A model generated the notes under the pieces. That model worked only from the letters and a program-made list of their open reading frames with translations. It had not been told where the DNA came from and searched no databases. Positions 62,420 through 64,000 of a stretch of DNA of 64,000 bases are shown here, one piece after another. A program made the translations under genes and the position numbers. The stretch is from Sweltsa coloradensis (taxonomy: Eukaryota > Arthropoda > Insecta > Plecoptera > Chloroperlidae). Within the stretch, counting starts at the first letter, position 1; every line of letters begins with the position of its first letter. The DNA lies in contig JAMZAV010003127.1 of assembly GCA_024449915.1 (NCBI GenBank), positions 1 through 64,000 on the forward strand, in the 5' to 3' direction.

Positions 62420-63400
62420 AATGGAACGTAACATTCGAATTGTCCACACACGTCTGACTCACGGATATCTCCTAACAAGAGAAGAGGTTGCTGATAGATG
62501 CGACACACGTGGTGCTTTGCGCATGCTATTTGACCTCTCACAATCATACGAAGGACTTTTAATGTAGAATGGCGACAAACTTGCAAATATTTTTTACTGA
62601 ATGTCCGAATTGTTAAGCCAATTTTAATTTACATCCAAAATATTGAATTCGACAATAAAATTATATCCATTTCAAGACTGTTCTTCTTAAAATCTTGTTC
62701 ATCCATTTCAAACCCTTCTCAGCCTAGGCCCGGGGTAGAGTTGGCCCAGAAATTGACTCTGCTAATCGTACAAGGCGATTCAAGAGAAAAAGTCCACCTC
62801 GCAAACATCAGCTAATATGAAGGGTAGTATTTTACTCACCGAAAATAGAGGCAAGCTCTGGAAATCGTCGTCGGGTACCTTGCCCCCTTCCCTTGTTGAC
62901 CCCGAACGCCGATGACGACAATGACACCATGAACCATGACAAAGACGATGACGACCGCGGCGTGAGAACCCTCTTTCCTCCCCTTACCCGTGGCTGGTTC
63001 TGGCCAGCATGTGCCCGTCCTCCCCATATCCTCTAGGTTTGAATGGTGCATTTTGACCAAATGGTTGACGCGCCCCTAATCGAATCAAACGATTTATAAA
63101 AAATATCATCTGTATTGTTTTTTAAAAAATAAAGAACCTACGTAGACCTCAACACAATATAATCATCAAACACTTTATATACTCATTTCATAATCTTGCA
63201 ACATCACAGGCGGCGCAATATGACCTAATCGGTTGAAGCGCCCAATTTCCTCGCCCGCTTCTTGCTACGTTAGAATCCCCCCTTCCCCCCAACCCGTGGC
63301 TTGTTCTGACTAGCATGGGCTCCTCTTACCCATACCCCTAGGCTAGAGCAGCGTATTATAACCTTACGGGTGACGCGCCCTTATCCAAATAAACCAAACC
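62420..63400 (+). repeat. LINE 3' fragment and two tail/repeat units
   Basis: CCACACACGTCTGACTCACG at 62443 is LINE ORF2 C-terminal sequence. The tail-associated blocks run from 62760 to 63085 and end TTGACGCGCCCCTAATC. A full tail (CAGGCGGCGCAATATGACCT AATCGGTTGAAGCGCCC) is at 63208, and a last second-version tail ends near 63385. Confidence 0.6.
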
Positions 63401-63758
63401 AAATCATCAAGGTAAAGGCATAAAATTAAATGCATCTTTTAATTAATCTTATCATTTCCAATTCTACTAATTACCGGAACTCCTCTTAAAAAACTTAAAA
63501 ACTAAGTTACTTTAAAAGTTCAAATTTAAAAAAAATTACCTGCGGCACAATTGTGAAGGACATGCCCCCCCCCCCCCCTTTAGATATATATTCCTGCGTT
63601 TACGCCACTGTGTGCGTGTCATGAGATTCGAACCCCCCGATCACTTGGGTGTACGCCACTGCTAGTGAGAGTATCGCATCCGCCTGTGCAGTGTGCATTC
63701 TACCGGGCAGAGTGCAGCACATGACTCACTGATGCACCGGCAATCTGACAAGTATAGG

Positions 63759-64000
63759 CTTCGTAGAGTCAGTAACGAACCTTCCACGGGCGAGGGAGGT
63801 CGCAGCTAGAGCTAGCGCGACGATGTCTAGTGTTATACCGTGTGTTATGTTCATAGTGTTCGTGCAGCTAGGTCTAGTGCGACGATAAGTGATAGACAGT
63901 GTGCTATTGTAGAAGCGTGCGTGTAACAAGGTTTATCGGGACGATATACTGAATAATACGACATTGCTATGGTGCTTACTGGACTGTGCTATGTTAGTAT
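63759..64000. repeat. Copy 2 of the 54607 repeat block, cut by window end
   Basis: Nearly identical to 54607-54848. The differences I see are GTAGAAGCG for GTAGTAGCG and GTTAGTAT for GTAAGTAT. It continues beyond the window. Confidence 0.8.

Overview
The window looks like a piece of a large, AT-rich, repeat-dominated invertebrate nuclear genome, most likely an arthropod. The evidence is spliced genes with GT/AG introns, a TATA plus TCATTC-type initiator promoter, and BEL/Pao, Gypsy, Jockey-like, I/R1-like and RTE-like retroelements. There are also hAT, piggyBac-type and Harbinger-type DNA elements and many Helentron-type elements. No species can be named from the sequence alone. No bacterial, plasmid, phage or CRISPR structure is present.

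Host genes occupy little of the window. Gene 1 (81-5800, minus strand) has seven phase-consistent coding exons: a signal peptide, three immunoglobulin-like domains each on its own phase-1 exon, then a trypsin-family domain on three exons. The bounding splice sites are all intact, but single-base indels break the frame in four exons, including at the catalytic serine. It is therefore either a young pseudogene or an assembly with uncorrected indels. Gene 2 (35576-54016, minus strand) is a probable three-exon gene. It starts with a myristoylation/palmitoylation-type N terminus followed by five 16-residue repeats. Its second intron, about 16.6 kb, is filled with transposons.

Layout. 0.1-5.9 kb: gene 1 with a foldback element in an intron. 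6-9.2 kb: Helentron-type elements. 9.2-13.3 kb: another foldback element and an old I/R1-like LINE with reverse transcriptase and RNase H. 13.3-20.9 kb: Helentron copies, many LINE 3' tails, a tRNA-derived SINE and a 625-bp TTAA-flanked palindrome. 22-30 kb: a foldback element carrying two Helentron insertions, further Helentron copies and a hAT-like element. 30.8-35.6 kb: a piggyBac-like MITE, a Jockey-like LINE split by an 830-bp palindrome, more Helentron pieces and an inverted SINE. 36.5-41.1 kb: a rearranged Gypsy element whose LTR holds a hAT with a perfect 8-bp target duplication. 41.3-44.0 kb: an RTE-like LINE end, an (ATT)n tract and MITEs. 44.4-51.9 kb: a nearly complete BEL/Pao element with a LINE inserted in its polyprotein. 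53.6-54.0 kb: first coding exon of gene 2. 54.6-64 kb: duplicated repeats, a Helitron-like N-terminal ORF ending in tandem repeats, a second hAT with an 8-bp target duplication, a Harbinger-like element with a pentanucleotide-satellite end, and more LINE tails.

Most of the sequence is explained by nested transposition. Target duplications and interrupted hosts give relative ages for several events. The least explained features are the paired frameshifts of gene 1, the repeat-built ORF at 56.6-57.4 kb, a hairpin-bearing LINE 3' end present in two related versions, and a strong excess of the palindrome TAGGCCTA.
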